Shown here: positions 24,515 through 32,888 of the stretch, piece after piece
How positions within the stretch are numbered: position 1 is the stretch's first letter
Layout: each line of letters begins with the position of its first letter
NCBI GenBank assembly: GCA_001701135.1
Contig: DAAN01000019.1
Location: 133,236-197,235, forward strand
Length of the DNA: 64,000 bases
Reading direction: 5' to 3'
Origin: Bacteroidales bacterium H3
GTDB lineage: Bacteria; Bacteroidota; Bacteroidia; Bacteroidales; Muribaculaceae
The notes under the pieces: model-generated
The model's database searches: none
Seen by the model: only the letters and a program-made list of their open reading frames with translations
Told to the model about the DNA's origin: nothing
Program-made: the position numbers and the translations under genes

Positions 24515-24604
24515 ATGCCCAGCGGAAAGAAAAGAAAAGGCCACAAGATGGCCACCCACAAGCGTAAAAAACGCCTGAGAAAGAACCGTCATAAGAAGAA
24601 GTAA
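24515..24604 (+). CDS. AURKAIP1/COX24 (DUF1713, mS38-like) ribosomal mini-protein
   Basis: This open frame encodes only 29 residues, MPSGKKRKGHKMATHKRKKR followed by LRKNRHKKK. It is extremely basic, with the KMATHKRKKR-x-R-x-N-RHK pattern of the AURKAIP1/COX24 family that Bacteroidetes carry as a separate ~30-residue gene and which corresponds to the mitochondrial ribosome protein mS38. It probably binds rRNA in the small subunit. It lies 86 bases after HU. Assignment rests on the distinctive composition and motif. Confidence 0.85.
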   Translation: MPSGKKRKGHKMATHKRKKRLRKNRHKKK

Positions 24605-24696
24605 ATTCTTACGGCACGTGAAGACAGCCGACAAGGCTCTGCCGCCACCCGCGGCGACAATCTTCACCTGGTTTTATCAAACGCGATAAAGAACAC

Positions 24697-24766
24697 AGAA
24701 CAGACTTTTTCTCCGACGGATGCCGACGACGGCCTCGCGCCGAGAAAAAAGTTTGTTCTCGCGTTT
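24697..24766 (+). other. Long leader hairpin with a possible alternative terminator
   Basis: AGAACAGACTTTTTCTCCG (24697-24715) can pair, with a mismatch and a bulge, with the reverse-complementary arm ending GTTTGTTCT (to 24759). An alternative 6-bp hairpin CGAGAA (24741-24746) with TTCTCG (24756-24761) would be followed by GCGTTTTTTCT. The two are mutually exclusive. The region lies in the 270-base gap between the mini-protein and RNase G. It could be a terminator for the upstream genes or an attenuator or self-regulation site for the RNase. Confidence 0.45.
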
Positions 24767-24874
24767 TTTCTCACCGGTCAATTCCCGGCCCCGAAAAGGC
24801 CTTGCCCCCCTTAAATCTCTCCAGCGGCCGCCTGGCAGAGGCCGCTCTCAAAGCATCCAATCACAATTAATGAA

Positions 24875-26539
24875 ATGAAAAGCGAACTTATCGTCGACGT
24901 ACAGCCACATGAGGCATCAATTGCCCTCACTGAGGACGGCCGTCTGGTATCGCTCCAGAAAGAGAGCAGAAACCTGGCCTACGCCGTCGGTGACATCTAT
25001 GCGGCCAAAGTGAAGAAGCTCATGCCGGGCCTCAACGCCGCATTTGTCAACGTCGGCTACGAAAAGGACGCCTTCCTTCATTACCTCGACCTTGGACCGC
25101 ATTTCTCTTCCTATTCCACCTTCATCAAAGAGCTGCTGGCCGCCCCCTCGGGATCGCTGCCAAAGCTCCAGAAAATGAAGCTGCTCCCCGACATCGACAA
25201 GCACGGCACCATCACCGACCAACTCACCGTCGGACAGGAACTGCTGGTGCAGATCGTCAAAGAGCCAATCTCTTCCAAAGGCCCCAGGCTTACCACCGAG
25301 ATAGCCTTCACAGGCCGATACATGGTCCTCATACCATTCTCGAGCAAAATCTCCATCTCGCAGAAAATCAAAACCACTGCCGAAAAGTTGCGCCTGCGCC
25401 ACCTTGTGGAAAGCATCAGGCCTAAAAATTTCGGCGTCATCATCCGCACTTCGGCCGAAGGCAAATCCGTGGCCGAGCTCAACCGCGAGATCCAGACATT
25501 GCTGCAATGCTGGGAGGAAACCATCGCCAAAGCCCGACATGCCGAAATTCCCTCGCTGATCTTCGAGGAGGAGAGCCGCATCGTAGGCGTCCTGCGCGAC
25601 GTGTTCTCCCCTGATTTCGAGGCAATCCATGTCAATCAGGCAGAGGCTTTCGCCCAGATCCAGAAATATGTGAGCCTCATCGCCCCCGAAAAGAAAGACA
25701 TAGTACAACTCTACACGAAGGACACGCCGATTTTCGACCACTTCAACATCACCAGGCAGATAAAATCATCCTTCGGCAAAACCGTCTCCTTCAAATCGGG
25801 CGCATACATCATCATCGAACACACCGAAGCCCTACACGTCATCGACGTCAACTCGGGCAACCGTGCGAAAGCAGGCAACGACCAGGAAGCCAACGCGCTC
25901 GACGTGAATCTGCGCGCCGCCGACGAAATCGCCCGTCAGCTGCGCCTGCGCGATATGGGCGGCATCATCGTCATCGACTTCATCGACATGAACAAGGCCG
26001 AACACCGGCAGGCGCTCTACGACCATATGCGTCAGGTGATGGCCAACGACCGCGCGCGTCACAATATCCTGCCTCTCAGCAAATTCGGGCTTATGCAGAT
26101 CACCCGTCAGAGAGTGCGTCCCGCCCTCGACATAGCCACTACCGAGACCTGTCCCTCATGCTTCGGCAAAGGCGAAGTGCAGCCCTCGCTGCTCTTCACC
26201 GACATGCTCCACGACAAGCTTTCATATCTCATCGGCGATCTTAAAGTGCGCGACTTCATCCTCTATGTGCACCCCTTTGTAGAGGCATATCTCAAGAAAG
26301 GCCTCCTGTCGCTCTATCGCCGATGGAAGCTCGAACTTGGCGGACGCTTCAAAATCGTGGCCGACCAGTCGCTGGCCTATCTGCAATACAAGGTTCTCGA
26401 CTCGGCACGCAACGAAATAGACCTCAAGGAAGAAAAAGATCTCAACAAAACATCTTCAGAGAAATCCAAATCCAAGGTACGCAACCGAGGCGCCCAATCG
26501 GCCTCCGACGACTCATCTGACTCCGGAGCCGCCGACTGA
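24875..26539 (+). CDS. rng: Ribonuclease E/G family endoribonuclease
   Basis: The 554-residue protein cleaves single-stranded RNA (rRNA maturation, mRNA decay). It has an N-terminal S1-like domain ([20 protein letters not shown]), the catalytic aspartates in HVIDVNSGN (about residue 323) and IIVIDFIDM (about 365), and the zinc-link motif TCPSCFGKG (about 428). The C-terminus ends in a short Lys/Ser-rich tail. Size fits RNase G, without the long scaffold of E. coli RNase E. It is likely the start of a transcript that could run into guaA 50 bases downstream. Confidence 0.94.
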   Translation: MKSELIVDVQPHEASIALTEDGRLVSLQKESRNLAYAVGDIYAAKVKKLMPGLNAAFVNVGYEKDAFLHYLDLGPHFSSYSTFIKELLAAPSGSLPKLQKMKLLPDIDKHGTITDQLTVGQELLVQIVKEPISSKGPRLTTEIAFTGRYMVLIPFSSKISISQKIKTTAEKLRLRHLVESIRPKNFGVIIRTSAEGKSVAELNREIQTLLQCWEETIAKARHAEIPSLIFEEESRIVGVLRDVFSPDFEAIHVNQAEAFAQIQKYVSLIAPEKKDIVQLYTKDTPIFDHFNITRQIKSSFGKTVSFKSGAYIIIEHTEALHVIDVNSGNRAKAGNDQEANALDVNLRAADEIARQLRLRDMGGIIVIDFIDMNKAEHRQALYDHMRQVMANDRARHNILPLSKFGLMQITRQRVRPALDIATTETCPSCFGKGEVQPSLLFTDMLHDKLSYLIGDLKVRDFILYVHPFVEAYLKKGLLSLYRRWKLELGGRFKIVADQSLAYLQYKVLDSARNEIDLKEEKDLNKTSSEKSKSKVRNRGAQSASDDSSDSGAAD

Positions 26540-26589
26540 TCCTCGCCCAACAAGGAACGCGTCAACAAAACCATCCCACACATAAGATT

Positions 26590-28113
26590 ATGCAGGAAAA
26601 AATCATAATCCTCGACTTCGGTTCGCAGACCACACAGCTTATAGGCCGCCGTGTGCGCGAGCTGAACACTTATTGCGAGATTATCCCCTACAACAAGTTT
26701 CCCCACGACGATCCCTCGGTCATCGGCGTCATCCTTTCAGGTTCGCCATTCTCGGTCTACGACCGGAATGCCTTCAAAGCAGACCTGTCGAAAATCCGTC
26801 GCCGTCTGCCCGTGCTCGGCATCTGCTACGGCGCCCAGTTCATGGCATGGACCGACGGAGGAACCGTCGAGCCGGCAGGCTCGCGTGAATATGGCCGCGC
26901 ACTGCTCGCCAAGGTCGACGAATCAGAGCCGATATTCAAAGATATCAGACCCGGCAGCCAGGTGTGGATGAGCCACGGCGACACCATCACCTCGATTCCC
27001 GCCGGATTCCGCACCATCGCCTCCACCGACAAGGTGAAAATCGCCGCCTATCGCATCGAAGGCGAGCAGACCTGGGGAGTGCAGTTCCACCCCGAAGTAT
27101 ACCACTCGCTCGACGGCACACAACTGCTGCGCAACTTCGTGGTCGGCGTCTGCGGCTCGCGTCAGGACTGGAGCGCCGCCTCGTTCATCGAGACCACCGT
27201 GGCTCAGCTCCGGGAGCAGCTCGGCGATGACAAAGTGGTGCTCGGCCTCTCGGGGGGCGTAGACTCATCGGTAACAGCCGCCCTCCTTAACAAAGCCATC
27301 GGCAAAAACCTGACCTGCATATTCGTGGATCACGGCATGCTCCGCAAAAACGAATTCGAGGATGTGATGCGCGACTATCAGGGCCTCGGCCTCAACGTCA
27401 TCGGCGTCGACGCCTCCGAAAAATTCTTCAGCGAACTCGCCGGCGTCACCGAGCCTGAACGCAAACGCAAAATCATAGGCAAAGGCTTCATCGACGTCTT
27501 CGACGAAGAAGCCCACAAGCTCAAGGATGTGAAGTGGCTTGCCCAGGGCACCATATACCCCGACTGCATAGAGTCGCTGTCGATCACCGGCACCACCATC
27601 AAGAGCCACCACAACGTGGGCGGTCTCCCCGAAAAGATGAACCTGAAGCTGTGCGAGCCCCTGCGGCTTCTCTTTAAAGACGAAGTGCGTGCCGTAGGTC
27701 GCGAACTCGGCATGCCCGAACACCTGATCACACGTCATCCCTTCCCCGGCCCGGGTCTGGCAGTGCGCATCCTCGGCGACATCACCCGCGAAAAAGTGGA
27801 GATTCTCCAGAATGCCGACAAAATCTTCATCGACGGATTGCGCCAGTGGGGCCTTTACGACAAAGTATGGCAGGCCGGCGTGATTCTGCTTCCCGTGCAG
27901 AGCGTGGGCGTGATGGGCGACGAACGCACCTATGAACGCGCCGTAGCCCTTCGCGCCGTCACCTCCACCGACGCCATGACCGCCGACTGGGCGCATCTCC
28001 CCTACGACTTCCTGGCCGAAGTCTCCAACAAGATCATCAATCACGTTCGCGGCGTAAACCGCGTCGCCTACGACATCTCCTCCAAACCGCCAGCCACCAT
28101 CGAGTGGGAGTGA
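26590..28113 (+). CDS. guaA: GMP synthase (glutamine-hydrolysing)
   Basis: GuaA aminates XMP to GMP with ATP and glutamine. The 507-residue protein has the class I glutamine amidotransferase domain (GICYGAQF with the catalytic Cys, and QFHPEVYHS), the PP-loop LSGGVDSSV (about residue 219), and the C-terminal dimerisation domain ending with [17 protein letters not shown]. It is intact and of family length. The next gene begins 9 bases downstream. Confidence 0.97.
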   Translation: MQEKIIILDFGSQTTQLIGRRVRELNTYCEIIPYNKFPHDDPSVIGVILSGSPFSVYDRNAFKADLSKIRRRLPVLGICYGAQFMAWTDGGTVEPAGSREYGRALLAKVDESEPIFKDIRPGSQVWMSHGDTITSIPAGFRTIASTDKVKIAAYRIEGEQTWGVQFHPEVYHSLDGTQLLRNFVVGVCGSRQDWSAASFIETTVAQLREQLGDDKVVLGLSGGVDSSVTAALLNKAIGKNLTCIFVDHGMLRKNEFEDVMRDYQGLGLNVIGVDASEKFFSELAGVTEPERKRKIIGKGFIDVFDEEAHKLKDVKWLAQGTIYPDCIESLSITGTTIKSHHNVGGLPEKMNLKLCEPLRLLFKDEVRAVGRELGMPEHLITRHPFPGPGLAVRILGDITREKVEILQNADKIFIDGLRQWGLYDKVWQAGVILLPVQSVGVMGDERTYERAVALRAVTSTDAMTADWAHLPYDFLAEVSNKIINHVRGVNRVAYDISSKPPATIEWE

Positions 28114-28122
28114 GATCAGATC

Positions 28123-29541
28123 GTGAAGTATCTGAGCAAGAAAGGTGACGGATCGCAGGCGATGCCGCGGGGATTCTTCGCGGCATTGGCTGCCGTTTCC
28201 GCAGCGCTACTCGTGTGGCAGCTTGTGGAGTACGGTGGCGCGTCGCAGGCATTCTACGACACCCCATCATATTTCCACGCCTGGGACTACATCAAAACCA
28301 TTCATTCGCATCAGGCACGCCCGCCGGTCTACCCGTTTTTTGCCGGGGGATTGCGCGACATTGTTGGCGTTCCCGCCATGCGGGTGATTGTGGCGTTGGT
28401 GCAATGGGCCATGTTTGTGGCCGTGCTTCCGCTTGCGTGGCAGCTGTGCCGTCGTCTCGGAGCCGGCGTGAGACTGACGGGTGCGGCTGTATCGCTCTTT
28501 CTGCTTGTGCCTGGGTTCTGGGTGCTCAACAATGTAGTGTTGCCCGAATCAATGTGCGGCAGCCTGCTGGTGCTGCTGATGTGGCTCGTAATGGTCACGA
28601 CTGACAGCGGCAGCCGCCGTGCCATGCTCTGGAGTGCGGTAACCATTGTGATGCTGACGATGTCGAAGCCCGTGTTTGTCTATCTCGTGGCGGTGATACC
28701 GGTGGTGTGGTTTACGTCGGCACGAAAGCATGGACTGAGAATGCGTCTCACCGCCACGCTCACCGCAGGGATGGCAGCCGTGATATGCCTTTATTGTATG
28801 GCCATGCAACACACTCATCTGGTGTTTTCGCCATGCATCGCCGCCGACTATAACCGATACATCCAATTGCGTGAGGAGGGGCTGATGCGTCCTCAGGATA
28901 TCGAGCGCGAAGATCTGCGGGAAATAATCGCCGGATATTACGCCCGCGACCCAGGCACATGGCATCCATTCATCCCCGACCCGCTGTGGCATGAGATGGG
29001 CTGTATAAATTGGCCCGATCTTCATTGGCTCAACAACAACGCCATGGCGCACCATCCGCGGGAAACCGCCGTGATGTATCTCAAAAATTTCCCCCGCTCG
29101 GCCGACTACGACCTCTTCTACAACCCGCTTTATCCTCCGGGAGCACCGCAACATTGGCTTCATGCCTGGAATGACACCGATGGCAGCGACCCCGTGCTGA
29201 TGATATACCCCTGTTACCGTCAGATACGCCCACAAGTGTGGGTCGGCTGGGTGATAGGATTGTGGTTTGTGGCGCTATGGCTGTGGCGATGGTGGCGCAG
29301 CGGACGATTCCCTGCCGTGGCCTATGCCGTCGGAGCATCCATGATCGGCTGCTACGTAGTTTCTATCGTTGGCGCGCCTGACGACTGGGGACGTCTGCTT
29401 TCGCCCGTCAACATGCTGCTGCCCATAATGCTGGCATCCTCCGGAGCTGCCTTGTGGGATGTCATGCATCGGCCAAAGAAATCAGCGAGACGAAAAAAAA
29501 ATTCCCTTTCCTTAAGCAAAAAAGGGGGACGAATTTGTTAA
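28123..29541 (+). CDS. GT-C-like polytopic membrane protein, copy 1
   Basis: The 472-residue protein has 9-11 predicted membrane helices and resembles lipid-linked-sugar-dependent GT-C glycosyltransferases: an acidic residue in the first extracytoplasmic loop (FYDTPSYFHAW), then RPPVYPFFAG, NNVVLPESMCGSLLV, MSKPVFVYLVAVIPVVWF and, near the C-terminus, GAPDDWGRLLSPVNMLLPIM. These motifs recur in the same order in the gene at 30493, so the two are paralogues. Start is GTG at 28123, 9 bases after guaA; an in-frame ATG at 28162 is an alternative. No specific family is recognised with certainty and the substrate is unknown. Confidence 0.72.
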   Translation: MKYLSKKGDGSQAMPRGFFAALAAVSAALLVWQLVEYGGASQAFYDTPSYFHAWDYIKTIHSHQARPPVYPFFAGGLRDIVGVPAMRVIVALVQWAMFVAVLPLAWQLCRRLGAGVRLTGAAVSLFLLVPGFWVLNNVVLPESMCGSLLVLLMWLVMVTTDSGSRRAMLWSAVTIVMLTMSKPVFVYLVAVIPVVWFTSARKHGLRMRLTATLTAGMAAVICLYCMAMQHTHLVFSPCIAADYNRYIQLREEGLMRPQDIEREDLREIIAGYYARDPGTWHPFIPDPLWHEMGCINWPDLHWLNNNAMAHHPRETAVMYLKNFPRSADYDLFYNPLYPPGAPQHWLHAWNDTDGSDPVLMIYPCYRQIRPQVWVGWVIGLWFVALWLWRWWRSGRFPAVAYAVGASMIGCYVVSIVGAPDDWGRLLSPVNMLLPIMLASSGAALWDVMHRPKKSARRKKNSLSLSKKGGRIC

Positions 29542-29565
29542 GTTAGTGAAAGTTGTTTAAATTTG
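29534..29565 (+). promoter_or_regulatory. Promoter of the small membrane protein gene
   Basis: TTTG (29534-29537), 20 bases, then TAAATTTG (29558-29565) is a perfect Bacteroidetes -33/-7 pair. It overlaps the end of the upstream coding region. The -7 box is the left half of the hairpin described next. Confidence 0.8.
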
Positions 29566-29618
29566 CCGAAATATCGGCAAATAATAATCATCGCGAAAAC
29601 CGGGAAAATTCCGGTTTT
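29561..29618 (+). promoter_or_regulatory. Two leader hairpins overlapping the -7 box
   Basis: ATTTGCCGA-AATA-TCGGCAAAT is a perfect 9-bp inverted repeat at 29561-29582 that includes the 3' half of the -7 box, so it could be a protein-binding operator. AAAACCGG (29596-29603) then pairs with CCGGTTTT (29611-29618) around a 7-base loop. The second hairpin is not followed by a T-run. Both precede the ATG at 29650. Confidence 0.6.
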
Positions 29619-29649
29619 AAGTGTACCTCAAAATATTGAAGCGACAGTT

Positions 29650-30486
29650 ATGGATAATAAATTCGACAATAACTCACAAGGCAACTATCCCGGACAGCCC
29701 GGCGCCCCCGGCATAGTAACGCCCCGCCCGCAGCAACCATCGCAGCAACCGCAACAGGAACGCCCTTTGCAGCAACCGCAGCAACCTCAACTACGACCAC
29801 AACCGTCTGATCCTCAGGCGGCGCCGATATATTCTCCCGAATATGTTCCGGCAAAACGCAGCAACGCCGCTGCGCTATGGATTATCTTCGGCATCGTGGC
29901 AGCGTTGCTTATAGCAGCCGGCGCATGGTGGTATTTCAGCACATACGCTCCCGACAAGGAGAAAGAGTTAACTCCCGACGCAACAGAGACACAGACTCTA
30001 GCCGCCACACCATCGAATCCCAAGGGCATTGACCTTATCCACCGCGAGGGTTCGCCCTTGGCACACTCAGCCATGGCAACCGACGGACTCTCTGAGACCG
30101 AGGATTCGGATGTGGCAGCCGCCTACGACGAATCGCAGATTATCGACCGGGTGCTCTCTTATTCCGGCATCATCTACCCCGGCGGCAAAGCCTCGCTGAG
30201 TCTGACTCTTTTCCGCAACAGCCGCATCGAAGGCACACTGGTAAAAAAAGATGGCAAGACCTTCGAACTTTCGGGGAGCTATGAAATCACCGACGAGGAG
30301 AATCCCCGCATCACCCTGAGCTTCCTCGCCCTTCCCGCCGACGGCTCAGGCTCGCATGACTATTCCGAAAGCTGGAAAGGCACATCATCGGCCATTGCCG
30401 ACGATCTGAGTCACTCGCTCAATTTCAAGGAGATATACACCTCGAAGGGCGACGCCTACACCGCCAATTTCAGCTACAGCAAATAA
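29650..30486 (+). CDS. Membrane-anchored protein with Gln/Pro-rich N-terminus
   Basis: The 278-residue product starts MDNKFDNNSQGNYPG and has a roughly 55-residue Gln/Pro-rich cytoplasmic region with QQPQ repeats, one transmembrane helix (AALWIIFGIVAALLIAAGAW, about residues 77-97), and an extracytoplasmic beta-rich domain (about 160-278: GGKASLSLTLFRNSRIEGTL and DGKTFELSGSYEI). I chose the ATG at 29650 because the frame upstream contains the promoter and hairpins. I do not recognise the domain. It sits between the two GT-C-like paralogues, 6 bases before the second, suggesting a shared function. Confidence 0.72.
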   Translation: MDNKFDNNSQGNYPGQPGAPGIVTPRPQQPSQQPQQERPLQQPQQPQLRPQPSDPQAAPIYSPEYVPAKRSNAAALWIIFGIVAALLIAAGAWWYFSTYAPDKEKELTPDATETQTLAATPSNPKGIDLIHREGSPLAHSAMATDGLSETEDSDVAAAYDESQIIDRVLSYSGIIYPGGKASLSLTLFRNSRIEGTLVKKDGKTFELSGSYEITDEENPRITLSFLALPADGSGSHDYSESWKGTSSAIADDLSHSLNFKEIYTSKGDAYTANFSYSK

Positions 30487-30492
30487 CATCCG

Positions 30493-31836
30493 ATGCCGCG
30501 CCGCATCTCTGCCCACACACCCCACAACGCCGTCCGCACAGCCCGCATCCCACGCCGGCTGCTGTGGACGGTGTGTTTTCTGTCGGCGGCGCTTTGCATC
30601 TGGCAGCTGGCCGTTTATAAAGGAGCCTGCATGAATATGGGCGACGCCTACAGCTATTACGGAGCCTACGACCATCTGAGACATCTTCAGCTCGATGACA
30701 TCCGTCCACCTGTGTATCCGCTGTTCTACGGCATTATGTACGCGATCTTCGGGCACACATTCTGCGCCATCGGTCTCTGCGCCACACAATGGGCAATCTA
30801 TGCAGGCACAATGCTGCTGGTGTGGGACATATGCATGTCGCTGCGTCTGTCCCGCATGATCGGATCGGCTGTGGTTCTCGCCTATTTTCTGTTTCCATGC
30901 TTCTGGTGCTATAACAACGTGTGCCTGCCCGAAAGTCTGTCGGGATGCCTGCTTGTGGCGCTTATATGGAGCTGTGCCCGCTACCACGAAACGCACCGCA
31001 AGGCATATCTGTGGGGCGGAGCCGCACTGCTGCTCATACTCATATTCACCAAACCGATGTTTGTGAGCCTGATACCTGTGATGGCTCTATGGTGGGCTGC
31101 AGTTGCCGCAGAAGCTCCGCGACATCATCGTCGGCGAGCCATTCTCACTGCTGCAATGCTTGTCGCGGCTACTTCCCTTCCGGTCATGGTCTACGCCATG
31201 GCCTTGAGAGAGAAAACCGGCGTGACCATGCTGGCCAAATCCACGCTTCTAAACCGCTACGCCACACTCCGCATGGCCGGAATCATCTCACCGCAGGGTG
31301 AGACACAGCGCCCTGACATAACCGGGGTATGGCAGGAACTCAGCGCGCAGACGCCGGCACAGATCAGTGCCGCGATAGACTCGGCATCGGCCGGGCGCAC
31401 CGGAGAAGTAGGCCGTGCATACCTCCGACAATTCATGACAGCGGCACACAGCCCGCATTTCGAAGTTTTGTGCGACCGCGACGGCACTCCTCTCGACCCT
31501 CGGGAGTATCCCGGCTGGACCGAGACATTACCCGGGTGGTATCTCTATCCCTTTCACGGCGCATTCGCCCGTTTTCCCGTATGGGCCGGTCTTGCGCTCG
31601 GCGCCATCTTCATAATTTTATGGGGTCTGCGCGGTCCGAAGCCGCTTCGCCGCAATCTCATGGCTCCCCTTACAGCCCTCGCCTATTTCACCCTGACATT
31701 CTGCGCCATGGCGGGGGCACCCAACGACTGGGGGCGCATCCTCATCCCCGTGTCGTCACTGCTGCCGATAATGGCGGGAGCCTCGGTGGCATATCTGACA
31801 ACGCCCCGGAAACCACGGCACCATGCCAACGGCTGA
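30493..31836 (+). CDS. GT-C-like polytopic membrane protein, copy 2
   Basis: The 447-residue protein has 9-11 hydrophobic helices and shares with the gene at 28123 a first-loop acidic motif (MGDAYSYYGAYDHL), RPPVYPLFYG, NNVCLPESLSGCLLV, FTKPMFVSLIPVMALWW and GAPNDWGRILIPVSSLLPIM. It keeps the same topology with divergent sequence elsewhere, so the duplication is old. The likely role is glycosyl transfer on the periplasmic face, inferred only from fold-like features. It is translationally close (6 bases) to the anchored protein upstream. Confidence 0.72.
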   Translation: MPRRISAHTPHNAVRTARIPRRLLWTVCFLSAALCIWQLAVYKGACMNMGDAYSYYGAYDHLRHLQLDDIRPPVYPLFYGIMYAIFGHTFCAIGLCATQWAIYAGTMLLVWDICMSLRLSRMIGSAVVLAYFLFPCFWCYNNVCLPESLSGCLLVALIWSCARYHETHRKAYLWGGAALLLILIFTKPMFVSLIPVMALWWAAVAAEAPRHHRRRAILTAAMLVAATSLPVMVYAMALREKTGVTMLAKSTLLNRYATLRMAGIISPQGETQRPDITGVWQELSAQTPAQISAAIDSASAGRTGEVGRAYLRQFMTAAHSPHFEVLCDRDGTPLDPREYPGWTETLPGWYLYPFHGAFARFPVWAGLALGAIFIILWGLRGPKPLRRNLMAPLTALAYFTLTFCAMAGAPNDWGRILIPVSSLLPIMAGASVAYLTTPRKPRHHANG

Positions 31837-31892
31837 AACCATTTCTTATGTTAAAAAATCATTAACGCAAAGCACTATAGTAGCCCTGGGGG

Positions 31893-31923
31893 TTGCTCAG
31901 TTGGGCTATTTTCAGTAAATTTG
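31893..31923 (+). promoter_or_regulatory. Promoter of the DUF5683-mltD unit
   Basis: TTG (31893-31895), 20 bases, then TAAATTTG (31916-31923) fits the Bacteroidetes consensus. The GTG start codon follows only 5 bases later, so the transcript would be essentially leaderless. Confidence 0.7.
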
Positions 31924-31928
31924 CGCCT

Positions 31929-32870
31929 GTGAACCAACCTACGGACATTTCAGCCGTCGACAGGCATCGTCATACATCAGTATTTCAGTTCGTGGCATCG
32001 CTGACGCCGCACATCGTCATTACTCTGGCGGTGCTTTTCGTCGTTGTTGCATCTCCGGCCTCTTCGGCACAGAACGCCGTGCACCACTCACCCGTGCCGG
32101 CTGTGGCAACCGCTGCCGCCGACTCCGCCATGGCTGCGCTCCCCGACTCAATTCCAGTCGGGAACTACACCGACCGGCATGCAGTGGAGGTTATCGAGGA
32201 TGAATTCTCCACCGGCAGCGACGGTAATCTGATATTCTCGCCCGTCGACACTCTGGGAGTGCTCACCGTCGGTGAGGCTCTCGAAGCCAACGACGCCAAC
32301 AACCGCGCCCGCTCGGCATCGGTGATGAAACGCCTCAGCCGCGTTCCCGAAGAGGAATGGATTCCCACCGAGAAGGAGTTCAACCCCGATCCCACGCGCG
32401 CCGTGTGGCTGTCGGCACTATTCCCCGGCCTGGGACAGATCTACAACCGCCGCTACTGGAAACTCCCCATCGTGGTCGGCGGCTACCTCGGTCTTGGTTA
32501 TGCCACATCGTGGAACAACCAGATGCTCAAGGATTATACACGCGCCTACGCCGACCTTATCGACAACGATCCGTCGTCAAACAGTTATATGGACTTTTTC
32601 GCGCCCAATGTCAACGAATCGGATCTCGACAAAGAGTGGCTCAAGAATGTGCTCCGCTCAAAAAAGAACTTTTTCCGACGCAACCGCGACCTCTGCATAA
32701 TATCCATGGTGGGCGTGTATCTGCTGGCCATGGTCGACGCATATGTCGATGCCTCTCTGGCGCATTTCGACATAGCCCCGCACCTCTCGATGGATGTAGG
32801 CCCCGCTGTGATGCAGGATGGCCGCACCCGCTACCCCTCACTCGGCCTTGCATGGGCCCTGAATTTCTGA
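31929..32870 (+). CDS. DUF5683 membrane protein
   Basis: The 313-residue product begins at GTG 31929, just downstream of its promoter, and has a hydrophobic segment (HIVITLAVLFVVVASPASSA, about residues 29-48) that could be a signal or anchor. The conserved DUF5683 region follows from about residue 155: PDPTRAVWLSALFPGLGQIY, NRRYWKLPIVVGGYLGLGYA, KNFFRRNRDLCIISMVGVYLL. DUF5683 genes regularly precede mltD in Bacteroidales chromosomes, as here. Function unknown, presumably envelope. The frame extends further upstream, but those codons lie inside the promoter. Confidence 0.82.
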   Translation: MNQPTDISAVDRHRHTSVFQFVASLTPHIVITLAVLFVVVASPASSAQNAVHHSPVPAVATAAADSAMAALPDSIPVGNYTDRHAVEVIEDEFSTGSDGNLIFSPVDTLGVLTVGEALEANDANNRARSASVMKRLSRVPEEEWIPTEKEFNPDPTRAVWLSALFPGLGQIYNRRYWKLPIVVGGYLGLGYATSWNNQMLKDYTRAYADLIDNDPSSNSYMDFFAPNVNESDLDKEWLKNVLRSKKNFFRRNRDLCIISMVGVYLLAMVDAYVDASLAHFDIAPHLSMDVGPAVMQDGRTRYPSLGLAWALNF

Positions 32871-32888
32871 ACTCGAACAATCTGACAC

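Noticed and set aside
31893..31928. Upstream TTG start for the DUF5683 protein
   Set aside because: The extra codons coincide exactly with the -33 to -7 promoter; the GTG at 31929 leaves the hydrophobic N-terminal segment intact.
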